Shown: positions 9,501 through 18,560 of the stretch, one piece after another
How positions within the stretch are numbered: the first letter of the stretch is position 1
Layout of the letters: each line of letters starts with the position of its first letter
Assembly: GCA_013400975.1 (NCBI GenBank)
Contig: WBMZ01003497.1
Coordinates: 1 to 64,000, forward strand
From: Atrichornis clamosus
Taxonomy: Eukaryota > Chordata > Aves > Passeriformes > Menuridae
Reading direction: 5' to 3'
DNA length: 64,000 nucleotides
Notes under the pieces: model-generated
What the model saw: the letters and a program-made list of their open reading frames with translations, nothing else
Databases searched by the model: none
What the model was told of the DNA's origin: nothing
Translations under genes and position numbers: made by a program

Positions 9501-11933
9501 CGTTGGCCCGGCAGCCACCACCACCCCCCAAAATACCTTCTAGAGTGGTGCCACCTTAGTGACGTTACAGGAGCTGCTCCAGGAGAGCCGGGAGGGACAC
9601 TGGACACAGGGTGGAGTGGCAGGACGAGGGGGGATGGCTGCAAATTGGGAAAGGGGATGTTCGGGTGGGATATTGGGAAGGAATTTTTCCCTGTGAGGGA
9701 GGGGAGGCCCTGGCACAGGCTGCCCAGAGAAGCTGTGGCTGCCCCATCCCTGGAAGTGTCCAAGGCCAGGTTGGACGGGGCTTGGAGCGACCTGGGATAG
9801 TGGGAGGTGTCCCTGCCCGTGGAATCAATAAGCTTTAAGGTCCCTCCCCACCCAAACCATTCCATGATTCTGCGATCCTGCTCTGCGCCAGGCTGGTTCA
9901 AGGAGACCAGGATTTCCCTGGGATTAGAAATTTTCCCTCTCTCTGCTCCCAGGGAAGGCTCCTGGCCAGGTGTGAGCAGGATCTCCATAACAAACCTGTC
10001 ACCTCCCACCATGGACTGTGGTATCACTGGGTTGGGGTCGCTCCTGTAGAATTCCGAGCTCCCCAGCTCTGGAATCAGCAACCATGGGAGCACTCAGACA
10101 GCTCCTCCTGCACTTCCCACCTGGTGTGTTTACCTGGGACTAATCACCTGCAGTTCCAGCTGGATCCCAGCTGCCACTGGATACCTGCAGCGTTAAGCAT
10201 TTCCCTGCTCTCCTGCCAACCCTTCCCGGTGTTTCCTCTCCGCAGGAAGCTGGGGGATGGGCTGTTCCTGCAGTGCTGTAAGGAGGTGGCTGAGCTGTAC
10301 CCCAAGATCAAATTCGACACCATGATCATCGACAACTGCTGCATGCAGGTGAGCCACGCCCCTGGGCCACACCCTTGGGTAAGCCACACCCCCTGTGCCA
10401 CGCCCCTGCCTGGGCCCTCCCACCTCCTCCTGCTGCTGCTGCTCCCTGAGGAGCTGGATCTTCCAAAGTTGGGCACTCCAAGCCCACCTGGCCCCACGGT
10501 TGTGCCTGTGGAGGGCAGGAGCCCTCCCAGCATTCCCAGCATTCCCAGCTCTGTCGCACCGGGCCCTGCACACCCTGTGGCTCCTGGGCCATCCCAGTGG
10601 GGCTCCCAGTGCTCCCCCAGGCAGTGTGGGGGGATTTGCCCACAGTGGGTTCTGCTGCTCACCTGGATTGGTGACCTGGCTTCCTGCAGCCTCACTGGGG
10701 GCTGGGTGTGTTCCTATCCCTAAAAACTCCCCTAATCCCATCGCTGCTGCTCCAGGCCATTCTGCCCAGCATGGAATCGTGGAATGATTTGTGTTGGAGA
10801 CACCTTAGAGCTCATCCAGCCGCACCACACCAGGGTTCTGCCCCAGATAGGTGCCCTGCCCTGTCCACACCTTGGGAGTGGGGCCGAGCTGCCCACAGGT
10901 GTTCCAGGCCTCACCTGCCCCATTCCCATCCCAGCTGGTGCAGAATCCCTACCAGTTCGACGTCCTGGTGATGCCCAACCTCTACGGGAACATCGTGGAC
11001 AACTTGGCCGCGGGGCTGGTGGGCGGCGCCGGCGTCGTGCCCGGCGAGAGCTACAGCGCCGAGTACGCCGTGTTCGAGCTGGTGAGGAGGGGGCCCGGGG
11101 GGGTTCCCAGGGCTGCCAGGGCGGGATGATCCCGTCACCATTCCCTGTGTCCCGCAGGGAGCCCGGCACCCCTTCGCCCAGGCCGTGGGCAGGAACATCG
11201 CCAACCCCACGGCCATGCTGCTCTCGGCCTCCAACATGCTGCGGCACCTCAAGTACGTGCTGGGGTCAAAGGGGGGTTTTGGGGGGGTCTGGGGGGCTGC
11301 CAAGGGGCTCATCCACTGCTCCTCCTCCTTCTCCAGCCTGGAATTCCACTCCAACTTGATTGCGGACGCGGTGAAGAAGGTGATCAAAGGTGGAAAAGTG
11401 AGTGCGGAGTGGTGGGCAGGGCTGGGCTGGTGTTGCGTCCTCGGCGAGGCTCTGACTCCTTTTTCCAGCTGGAATTCTGGCTCCTCTCCTCTCTCCAGCT
11501 GGAATCCCGGGCCCACAGCTGTATCCGGCCCCTGGTGCTTGCCCCAGTGGTCACATCCTGGCGAGGGAGGGACTTCTGACAGGGCAGGAGGGGACCCTCC
11601 ATGGCCCCGTCCCCACTTGGGTCCTGGCAGGGCATTCAAAACTTCCATGGCCCAATCCCCACCCCAGGTCCTGGCAGGGTGCTCGAGGGACTCTCCACGG
11701 CTCCATCCCCACCCCAGGTCCTGGCAGGGCACTCGAGGGTCGCCGCTCTCCTCTCTCTCCTGTCCTCTGCCCCTCACAGCCGATTCCCTCCGTTCACCAC
11801 CGCGTTTCTCCCGTTTCTCCCCCTCCCTGTGTTGGATTTTCAGGTCCGGACTCGGGACTTGGGCGGTTACTCCACCACTTCCGACTTCGTCAAGTCCGTC
11901 ATTGACAACCTGCACCCCCACTATGGGGCTTAG
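3525..11933 (+). CDS. IDH3B: Isocitrate dehydrogenase [NAD] subunit beta, mitochondrial (proximal-exon isoform)
   Basis: Beta subunit of the alpha2-beta-gamma NAD-dependent isocitrate dehydrogenase of the TCA cycle, in the mitochondrial matrix. Exons: 3525-3560, 4065-4145, 5784-5882, 7009-7129, 7525-7585, 7953-8085, 9326-9459, 10246-10348, 10935-11081, 11158-11252, 11337-11397, 11844-11933. They sum to 1161 nt (386 residues plus TAG), against 385 in human. The first about 35 residues ([12 protein letters not shown], then an R/S-rich, acid-poor stretch) fit a matrix-targeting presequence. Then come [91 protein letters not shown] and [18 protein letters not shown], all typical of the family. 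The start has A at -3 and G at +4. All introns are GT-AG with consistent phase. Confidence 0.97.
4197..4522 (+). mobile_element. CR1 LINE 3' fragment
   Basis: Runs from the CTCCACAACTCC block through GGCCTCAAGCTGTGCCAGG and GTCCAGCCCTGGCACAGCTG-like blocks to CCCTGATTCCATG, the 3' end of an avian CR1. In IDH3B intron 2. Confidence 0.85.
5347..5762 (+). mobile_element. CR1 LINE 3' fragment with internal duplication
   Basis: Starts TTGAGGGGCTGGAGTGTGTC and ends 21 bp before IDH3B exon 3, so the element has lost its true 3' end. About 125 bp (5497-5624) is repeated directly after a single N at 5625. Confidence 0.8.
6072..6836 (+). repeat. CR1-derived 96-97-bp tandem repeat
   Basis: A short CR1 segment (AGGTTGGATATTGGGAAAAT ... 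CTGGAAAGGGCTGTCC ... GAGTCTCCATCCCTG) is repeated head to tail. Unit starts are near 6158, 6255, 6351, 6447, 6544 and 6641, with a partial unit before them. The last unit continues into a normal CR1 3' end at CCATGATTCTATC. It lies in IDH3B intron 3. Confidence 0.9.
7228..7492 (+). mobile_element. CR1 LINE fragment, 3' end missing
   Basis: Shares the same left end and about 30 bp of preceding sequence with the copy at 5347. It stops at GGGATATTGGGAAAAT, 33 bp before IDH3B exon 5. Confidence 0.75.
8155..8563 (+). mobile_element. CR1 LINE 3' fragment
   Basis: From CTCTGCTCTGGAGCCAGGCT to CCATTCCGTGATTCC, in IDH3B intron 6. Confidence 0.85.
8780..9120 (-). mobile_element. Possible endogenous retrovirus LTR remnant (AT-rich island)
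   Basis: An AT-rich block stands out in a GC-rich gene. It opens with GTTGAGATAAAAACAGTTTA, then three roughly 32-bp copies of a TAATTGAAA/GATGATAAGAAC unit, then AAGTGATGCCCAGTACAATC and CCACCACCCACTGACCAGTG. These phrases resemble inverted avian ERV LTRs as I remember them. No retroviral coding frame is visible. An unclassified AT-rich repeat is the alternative. Confidence 0.35.
9575..9878 (+). mobile_element. CR1 LINE 3' fragment
   Basis: Contains GGGTGGGATATTGGGAAGGA and ends CCATTCCATGATTCTGCG, in IDH3B intron 7. Confidence 0.85.
10769..10850 (-). mobile_element. CR1 LINE 3'-end fragment
   Basis: Begins GGAATCGTGGAATGATTTG and keeps only about 80 bp of a reversed CR1 3' end, in IDH3B intron 8. 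Confidence 0.65.
11590..11745. repeat. Degenerate 45-60-bp tandem repeat
   Basis: About three copies of a CCATGGCCC(CG/AA)TCCCCACCC(C)AGGTCCTGGCAGGG block in IDH3B intron 11. Confidence 0.6.
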
Positions 11934-12164
11934 GACCCCCGGCAGCTTCGGCCCCCTCCCCACATCCCCTCCCCAACCCCCCCCACTGCCCCCCAGGGAG
12001 GAGGAGGAGGGTGGCCCATTAACTCCAGTATCCCCAGTTCCATCCCCTCCCAGTCTCACCAGCAGGGATTGCTCCATGCGAGGCGGCCAGTTTGGATTTT
12101 GGGGTTCACTGAGGGGACTTGGGGGGAGCGGGGAGTGCCCCAAACTCACAGGCAGCTCCTAGGG

Positions 12165-12395
12165 ACATCGGGACCACCGTGGCTCTGGGACCACCCTTCC
12201 CGTGGGACAGCCATCCCTGTGATCGTGGGACCCTTGTGCCCATGGGACCCCCATTCCTGTGGGACCAGTGTGATAACGGGATCCCTGTGACTGTGGGACC
12301 ACTGTAATTGTGGGATCCCTGTGACCATAGGACCCCCATTCCCATGGGATCCCTGTGACTGTGGGACCGCCACTCCCGTGGGACCCTTCCCATGA
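12165..12395. repeat. 17-18-bp minisatellite in IDH3B 3' region
   Basis: Repeated (C/G)TGTGGGACC(A/C)C and ATTCC(C/T)GTGGGACC phrases run through the 3' UTR of the proximal isoform. Confidence 0.8.
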
Positions 12396-12405
12396 AGCTT
12401 TCAGC

Positions 12406-12411
12406 AATAAA
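12406..12411 (+). promoter_or_regulatory. IDH3B: IDH3B proximal poly(A) signal AATAAA
   Basis: AATAAA lies 473 bp after the proximal stop. With the next signal it would end the proximal-exon isoform before the distal exon. Confidence 0.65.
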
Positions 12412-12711
12412 CAGGATCACAGGGTGATGTCCCCCACCCTCCATCCCTCGGCAGCTGCTGGCACAGGGACAGGATTCCCATTTGGGGACAGTTCCGGGCA
12501 TGGAGTAGCCTTGGAACCTGCTGGACCCAGGGCAGGGTTGGGAGCTGCACTGTGCCCCCAAACCATGGGTGCTTGAGGGGGGTCCCAGGGCTCTGAGCTA
12601 CTCCAGGGGTTGATCCCAGGGATCCCTGTGGCTCCTCGGGACCAGGCCTGGTGCCATCCCGGGGGTCCTGGGGCTGTGTCATTGCGTCGTGCTCTGTATT
12701 CCTGCTTTGCT

Positions 12712-12717
12712 AATAAA
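12712..12717 (+). promoter_or_regulatory. IDH3B: Second IDH3B intronic poly(A) signal AATAAA
   Basis: This canonical signal, in GCTAATAAAGGG, lies 306 bp after the first and before the distal last exon. Which of the two is used cannot be told from sequence. Confidence 0.6.
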
Positions 12718-13037
12718 GGGTCCAACGCTTCCCTCTGGCCCTGGCCTGGCCTGGGGGGACCCCACGGCCTTGGGGGCCTGGGGCAGCTTTTGGGGTGCTG
12801 GGCTGGGGAGGGGCTGCTCTGAACTAGGGGGGCACTGCTGGAACCAGATCCCAAACCAGAATTTGCGCTGGGTAGGGGAGGCCTTCAGCCCCTCCCCATG
12901 TCCCCAAGGCATAGGCACAATCCGGGGGGTGCCAAGGGCTCTGGGGAGCCCAATCCCACAGCCCAGCCTGGGGCCGGGGGCCCCTCTTTGTTTTCCAGGG
13001 TCCCCTCCCTCGTCCCTAACCTCCCGTCTCCTTGCAG

Positions 13038-13115
13038 GTGCGCACGGCGGACATGGGGGGCTACTCCACCTCCATGGATTTCACCCAGGCTGTGATAGAT
13101 GCCCTGGAGGGGTAG
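13038..13115 (+). CDS. IDH3B: IDH3B alternative last exon (distal isoform)
   Basis: This exon begins in phase 0 after CTCCTTGCAG and encodes VRTADMGGYSTSMDFTQAVI followed by DALEG and TAG. It is a second version of the proximal last exon, which starts [15 protein letters not shown]. Skipping from the exon ending at 11397 to here gives a 382-residue protein. Mammalian IDH3B likewise has two isoforms with different C-terminal tails, so the choice is probably ancient. It has its own poly(A) signal shortly downstream. Confidence 0.85.
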   Translation: MRTADMGGYSTSMDFTQAVIDALEG

Positions 13116-13147
13116 TGGCCCTCACCCCCTGCCCACCCGGTGACTTC

Positions 13148-13153
13148 AATAAA
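13148..13153 (+). promoter_or_regulatory. IDH3B: IDH3B distal poly(A) signal AATAAA
   Basis: It lies 33 bp after the distal stop codon, giving that isoform a very short 3' UTR. Confidence 0.75.
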
Positions 13154-13278
13154 AGTGGCTCAGGCGTGACCACGGAGCCGTGGTGTCCCTCGGCCGGTGA
13201 CAGGGTGACCCCTGTGGGGACAGCCTGGGCACCCCCTGCCCCGGACAGGACGGGAGGGATCAACAACAAGCTCAGCCC

Positions 13279-13284
13279 TTTATT
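13279..13284 (-). promoter_or_regulatory. NOP56: NOP56 poly(A) signal
   Basis: TTTATT on + is AATAAA on the NOP56 strand, 344 bp after the NOP56 stop. The facing IDH3B signal is only 125 bp away. Confidence 0.8.
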
Positions 13285-13627
13285 GGGGTTCCGTCACCCC
13301 GAGCGGGTCCCGTCCCCCTGCACTGCACAGGCAGGGGGGGCACGGCCTGGGGACACGGCCTGGGGACCCCCCGGTGCAGCCCCAGCCCCCCAGGGAAGGG
13401 GACACAGCGGGCTGGGGGTACCACTGTGTAAGGCACAGTCCAGGGGCTGCTGGTGGCCGAAGGGACTCACCCAGGCCACGAGGGGCCGTGACCCGTTCGG
13501 AGTGGCCACTGTGCCACAGGACACAGCCAGGGACACTGCGGGGGGCGGGTGAGGGGCCGCTCCCAGCTCCTGCCTGTCCGTCAGTCTGTCAGTCCGCGTG
13601 CTGGAGCTCCTGCTCCAGCGCCGCTCC

Positions 13628-16600
13628 CTAATCCTCCTCCGAGTCCTGAGCCACTGCCTTCTTCTTCTTCTTCTTTTTCTTCTTCTTCTCCTCCTCCTCC
13701 TCCTGCTCAGGCTCCACCGTGACTTTCCTTTTCTTCTTGGGCAAAGGCTCCTCTTCCTCCTCCTCTTCCAGCCCGTTCTCCTCGGGCTCTGGCTCCCCTT
13801 CTGACTCCTCTGGCTGCTGCTGCTTCTTCTTTTTCTTCTTCTTCTTGGCCCCGACATCGTTCTCCTGTGGGGAGCCCCAAGGTTAAGGGGAGCTCTTGGA
13901 TCAGCTCTGCCCTTCCTCACCCCACCTCCTCCAAGTGAGGAGGATCCAGGATGGGGCCAGGCCCCCCCAACAGCCCCCAGAAGGGTCTCACCCCCAGCCC
14001 ACTCCTCACCTCTGCCTCCATCACTGAATTCTCCGCTGCTTCCTCGGCAGCCGCTGCCAGGGCCTCCAGCCGCCGCTTCTCCCGCTTCTTCTTCTTCTTC
14101 TCCTTCTTCTCCTGCCTCCTCTTCACCTCAGCCACCACCTCGCTGGCCTGGGGGGGACACATGGGGGACGTGAGCGTGGGGAGGGTCCCAGGGTCTGTCC
14201 CCACCCCTGGCACCAGTCGGATCAGACTCATTAAATCAGTCTTTTGCCTCCACAGTGGGTCAGGATGGCACAGTGACATCACCTCCGACACAGGCCCTCG
14301 CCTTCCTCTTCATCACCACCCGATCTCACCTCCATCACCTTCGTCATCCCCAGCAGCTCACCTCCACTGCCTCCTGCATCCCCCCAACACCTCACCATTA
14401 TCTTCAGCATCTCCACCACCTTCCTCCATCATCCCGGCACCTCCAGGATCTCACCTTCACCATTTTCACTCCCCTGCTACCTCACCACCACCACCACCAC
14501 CATCTTCATCTCTCCCAAGACCCTCACCTCCATCATCTTCATCACTCCCAGCACTTCACCCCCATCACCTTCTTCAGCTTTCCATCACCTGATCTCCATC
14601 TTAATTTCCCTGGCCTCTCACCACTGTCATTTTCATCTTCCCCAAGACCTCATCTCCATTCTCCGTCGTCTTCACTGCTCCCATCACCTCACCTTCCTCA
14701 CCTCCCGCTTCATCCCTCGCTGCAGTCTCACCTCCTCAACCTTCATCCCCCATCACCTCACCTGCACCACCTCCTCCCTCCTTCATCACCCCCTGCAGCT
14801 CCCCCTCCATCTTCTCCATCCCCTCACCTCACTCCCTCCACTCTTCATCCCTCAGCCCTCCCACCGTCATCCCCCCATTCTCCTCCTCCTCCTCCTCACC
14901 TCCACCACGGCCTCCTTCATCACCTCCAAGTTCTTGCGGGGCGGCTCCCCGGTCTCGTAGAAGGCCAAGCGCTCCTCCACCTGCTCCCGCAGCTTGTCCC
15001 CGAACACGCTGGTGGGGACCTCTGCAGGGAGGGGACAGGGAGGCTCAGCTCTGGCCCTGCACCCCCAAACCTCCCTGTGCGCCCCCCGCGCTCTGCTCAG
15101 CCCAGAGGAGTCACCATTCACACGGGGTGAGATGCTGCTGACGAAAAATGTTCCCATCACGGCAGAGCGGCCCCGGACCCCACCTGAGCGTCCCCCCTGC
15201 GCCCACGTGAGCAGCACTGGGTGCACGAGGCGACAGTGCCCGTGCTGGCCGGGTCCGTGCCCCCCCCCAAACCCCACCCGAGTGCCCCCCGTGCCCACCT
15301 GAGAAGCAGTCGATGCGCGAGGCGATGGTGCACTTGTTGGCCAGGTACCGCGAGATCCGCCCCTTGTTCTTGGCAGCCGCGCGCCCGATAAAGGTGGAGT
15401 GGAAGATGAGCCCGTACTTGGGGGTGTTCCCCCGCGTCTTCAGAGCCCTGCGAGGGGCCGGGGGGCGTCAGGACCCCCGAGCGCAGCCCCCACCTGCCCG
15501 GGGGACAGACCCTCCCCAGCCCCGCTGAGCTCGGGGGCGCCCCGGGCCGGCCCCGTGGCCGCGGTGGTCGCTCAGACTGGGGCCGGCTGCTCACCCCCGC
15601 CGAGGCCCCGGCGCGTCGCAGCCGCGGCCCAGCACCTGCCATCACCGCGACCACCACAGAGGTACCTGAACAGGGCCTTCTCGGCCCCCAGAATCTGCAC
15701 GGTCGACGCTGGGTACTTGGCCAGGTTCGTCAAGCTGCCGGCGTGGGAGATGAGGCGGGCGCCCACCTGGCGGATGGCACAGCGGGGTTACGGCTGTTCT
15801 TGCCCCTGGAGCCCCTCAAGGCACACAGAGCCTGCCACCCCTGGGGCACACGGAGCCCCCCAGGCCGCGGATCAGCAGGGAGGTGTCAGCAGCATGACTC
15901 AGTGGATTGACAGATTCACTCTGACATCATTTCCACAGCTGGGGGGTCCCGGGGGAGTCCCCATGGACACTCACCACCTCCCCAATGAGGGCTGAGAGGC
16001 TGGGGGCCACCTGACTCATCTTGGAGCGCAGGTATTCCTGCAGCCCCTTGCGGTACTCGGACAGCGAGATGACCCGGCGGGAGAAGCTCTCGATGTTGAT
16101 GAGGTCCAAGGGCGAGATGTCCATCCCTAGGAGTGGCATGGAATGAGCAGCAGTGGCGACCACGTGGCTGGGCCCCCCCTGAGTCCCTTGGAGCGTTCCT
16201 CACCCATGGAGGAGCGGGAGGCATCCAGGATGGCCTGAGCCTTGGCGCTGTCCATGACAATCTCCTCCAACCCCACTAGGCTCTCCTCGTTCAGCTCCCG
16301 GCGGTTCCCGATGAATTTGGCCACCTGGCAGTACATGGAGTTCTCGGGGACGATTTTGATCAGCTCGGGGAAGTGGTACCCGTACCACTCCCTGTGGGGA
16401 CAAGGATGGGGTCAGCGCTGCCACCTGGCCCCCCACCACAGCTCTGTGTGTCCCCCTGGATCCCCCACCACAGCTCCGTGTGTCCCCCCAGACTTCCCCA
16501 ATGTGGTTCCATATGCCCCCCTGGCTCCTTAATGTGGCTCCATGTCCTCCCACATCCCCAGTGTGTCCCCCCAGGTCCCCGCCATGGCCCTGTGGCCCGG

Positions 16601-18253
16601 CTGGTGGCCCTTGGGGTGCTGCTGTCCCTCCCCGGTCTGTACAAGCGGCCGGAGCGGCGGCTGCCTGTGGTAAGCATGGGGAGACGGGACCCCCAAACCC
16701 CCCCCCCAGATCCCTGCCCACTGACCGGACGCGCATGGAGAAGGTGTTGATGTCCTTGTCCAGCTGGTCCAGCAAGCTGATGGACTGGATGATCATGTTG
16801 TCCACTCGGTGCACGTTGAACTTCACCTTGGCCCGGGAGTAGCTGTGGCCGAGCCCCAGCTGGGCCTTGGCCGCCGACTGGGCCGTGAGGCCTCGCACCA
16901 GCGCCGGGAAGTGCAGCCGGATCCCTGTGGAGACAGGGAATCACCACTTGGGAACTGAGCTGTCACCACGAGGGAACTCAGGTCGCACTGTGCAGGGACT
17001 GAGACATCACCACAGGAGCACGAAACTGCCCACACCTGGGCACGGAGGTATCACCACGTGGGCAAAGATGTGCCACCACCACGTGCAGCTCCAGCCCAGC
17101 CCCGGGGACACCCCCCCAACTCCGCCCACAACTGCAGCAAGTCCCCCCCACTCCTGACCCCGCCCACCCGAATCCCAGCCAAACCAGGACCCCACTGCGA
17201 TGTCCCGTCTCCCTCCCATCCCCACTCACCGCGCATGAGCTCGGCCACGACGCCCCCGGTCTGGCACTGGACCCCCAACTCCTCCAGCACGGCTGCCCCC
17301 ATCTTGGCGTCGCCCACTCCCAGCACCACCTTCTTCCTCTTGGGGGGCAGCGCCGTGTCCAGCAACAGCCGCAAGTCCTCGTGCAGGACCCCTGTGGGAC
17401 AGGGAGAGGTCAGGGCGACCCGGGGGTCCCCGCGGGGGGGTCTCGGTGCCCCTGAACCCCCACTCACCCTCGGACACGGCGTTCATGTTCTCCAGCGCGC
17501 TCTGCGCCGAGCGGAACGGCGAGAACGCCACCAGCTTCACCACGTTGTGGAACTTGCCCAGCGTGAGGACGCTCTCCTCCACCTGCGGGGGAAACAGCGC
17601 AGAACCGGGGGGCTCCGGTCACGCCCGGGCAGGGGGAACGACGCCAGCGAGCAGCCTCGGGCTGCAGCACAAGAGTGCGATCCTCGCCGGGACCCCCAAC
17701 CCTTCCCCGTCGGTTCTCCCCCAAACCGATCCCCTCCCTTTCCGCGGCCCCAGTCTCCCCCATGCCCATTCCCGGTCCCCCCCGCTTCCCGTTCCCGATC
17801 ACTCCATCCCCCGCTGCTCCTGCGCGTTCCCATTTCTATTTCGCCACCTCCTCCTCTCCTCTCTCCCGTGGCCGGTCTACTCCTCCCCTCCTGGTCTCCC
17901 CCTCCCCCCGTCCCCGTTCCCCGCCACGTTCCCGGTCCCGTACCTGCGGCAGCAGGAGGCCGATCTCCTCCACCTCTCGCACGGCGAACAGCGCGTAGCC
18001 GGCCGCATGTTCGAACAGCACGTGCAGCAGCACCTGCGGCACCGGAGACTCCGCTCACCGGGGGCGGCACCAGGGCCGCGCTCCCGCCCATCCCAGCGCC
18101 CGCAGCCCCACCGGAGCACTCGGCCCGTCCCGATGCGGCGCCCTCGGGCGCCCCCGGGTCCCAGCCCATCCCGATGCGGTGGGACACTGCTGCGACGGCC
18201 CCCTTGGTCCCGATGGCGTCGGATGCGGCTCCGACCCGTCCCTCACTCACCAT
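13628..18253 (-). CDS. NOP56: NOP56 ribonucleoprotein, core box C/D snoRNP protein
   Basis: Nucleolar scaffold that pairs with NOP58 and bridges fibrillarin to box C/D snoRNAs for rRNA 2'-O-methylation. Exons, 5' to 3': 18253-18251, 18033-17944, 17582-17468, 17391-17230, 16924-16726, 16391-16204, 16126-15975, 15766-15666, 15447-15299, 15021-14900, 14147-14010, 13864-13628. They total 1656 nt (551 residues; human 594). The order is an N-terminal NOP5NT-type domain ([18 protein letters not shown]), coiled coil, then the Nop domain with [38 protein letters not shown] and [19 protein letters not shown]. It ends in a charged K/E tail that is shorter than in mammals and includes PKKKRKV. Exon 1 codes only the ATG (ACCATGG context), followed at once by a GTGAGT donor. 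Introns host box C/D snoRNAs. Confidence 0.97.
14217..14288 (-). ncRNA. SNORD57: SNORD57 (U57) box C/D snoRNA in NOP56 intron 10
   Basis: Guides methylation of 18S rRNA A99 (human numbering). C box GTGATGT (14282-14276) and D box CTGA (14225-14222) are closed by a stem TCGGA/TCCGA. The guide ACTGATTTAATGAG, one base upstream of the D box, is complementary to 18S CTCATTAAATCAGT. Long stretches match human U57 as I recall it. Confidence 0.92.
14300..14895. repeat. CT-rich degenerate repeat in NOP56 intron 10
   Basis: Recurring CTCCATCATCTTCATC, CACCTCACC and CCATCACCTC phrases on + make an intron about 600 bp longer than its neighbours. It reads through as a Ser/His/Pro-rich frame on + that I do not accept as a gene. 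Confidence 0.75.
15089..15169 (-). ncRNA. SNORD56: SNORD56 (U56) box C/D snoRNA in NOP56 intron 9
   Basis: Guides 2'-O-methylation of 18S rRNA (C517 in human numbering). On the NOP56 strand the C box is GTGATGG (15160-15154) and the D box CTGA (15100-15097). They are closed by a perfect 8-bp terminal stem CGCTCTGC/GCAGAGCG. The guide ATTTTTCGTCA is complementary to 18S TGACGAAAAAT. The sequence and host intron match human U56 in NOP56. Confidence 0.92.
15865..15938 (-). ncRNA. SNORD86: Box C/D snoRNA in NOP56 intron 7, probably SNORD86
   Basis: On the NOP56 strand the C box ATGATGT (15930-15924) and D box CTGA (15875-15872) are enclosed by a 7-bp stem CTGTGGA/TCCGCGG with two G-U pairs. Total length is about 74 nt. 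It starts about 36 nt after the splice donor. The structure supports a box C/D snoRNA. The name rests on position: human NOP56 hosts SNORD86 upstream of SNORD56 and SNORD57. I could not confirm a guide target. Confidence 0.6.
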
Positions 18254-18560
18254 GGTCCTCCCGCTGCCGCCGTCTCCCGGAACTGCTGCCCTCTCTTCAC
18301 CGGAACCCCGCCTCCTCCCGCCGCCACCAATCAGCGGCCGCGCCGCCGCGTCCTCCGCCAATCACTGTGGGTCACCCTCGAAGCGTCCGCCCCGCAGCCA
18401 ATCAAGGGGAGGAGCGGCTGGCCCCGCCTCCCTTGGCCGCGCCTGCCAATCAGATCCGGGAAAGGGCGTCTCCTCCCGCCTCTTCCTGCGCGCCGGCCAA
18501 TGGGAGCCGCCCGCGAGCCGTAGCCCCGCCCCTTCCCGCGCGCTTTGACGCGCGCGCGGC
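18254..18560 (-). promoter_or_regulatory. NOP56: NOP56 promoter with five CCAAT boxes
   Basis: A CpG-rich region just upstream of the ATG. CCAAT pentamers (NF-Y type, on +) start at 18327, 18358, 18398, 18446 and 18497. Flanks of the CCAATCA(G/A/C) form are typical of real NF-Y sites. GC boxes lie between them. No TATA box is seen. Confidence 0.7.

Noticed and set aside
11185..12162. 325-codon + frame over IDH3B exons 10-12
   Set aside because: It uses IDH3B exon 10 in the true frame, then reads through introns with stop-free, low-complexity sequence. Spliced exons match the known protein instead.
13597..13804. Leucine-rich + frame suggesting a membrane peptide
   Set aside because: It is the antisense of the Lys/Glu codons (CTT/CTC) of NOP56 exon 12.
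16978..17015. Further box C/D-like pair in NOP56 intron 4 (GTGATGT and CTGA)
   Set aside because: The boxes are only about 33 nt apart and the flanks cannot form a terminal stem. SNORD110 and SNORA51, expected from human NOP56, were not recognised in any intron.
18034..18250. GGCCTG hexanucleotide array in NOP56 intron 1
   Set aside because: Searched by eye because human carries it; only isolated partial matches are present.
17058..18548. Open frame of 496 codons on + across the NOP56 5' half
   Set aside because: It is the antisense of CpG-rich NOP56 exons and introns, is proline/arginine/serine-rich, and matches no family. The minus-strand exons explain the region fully.
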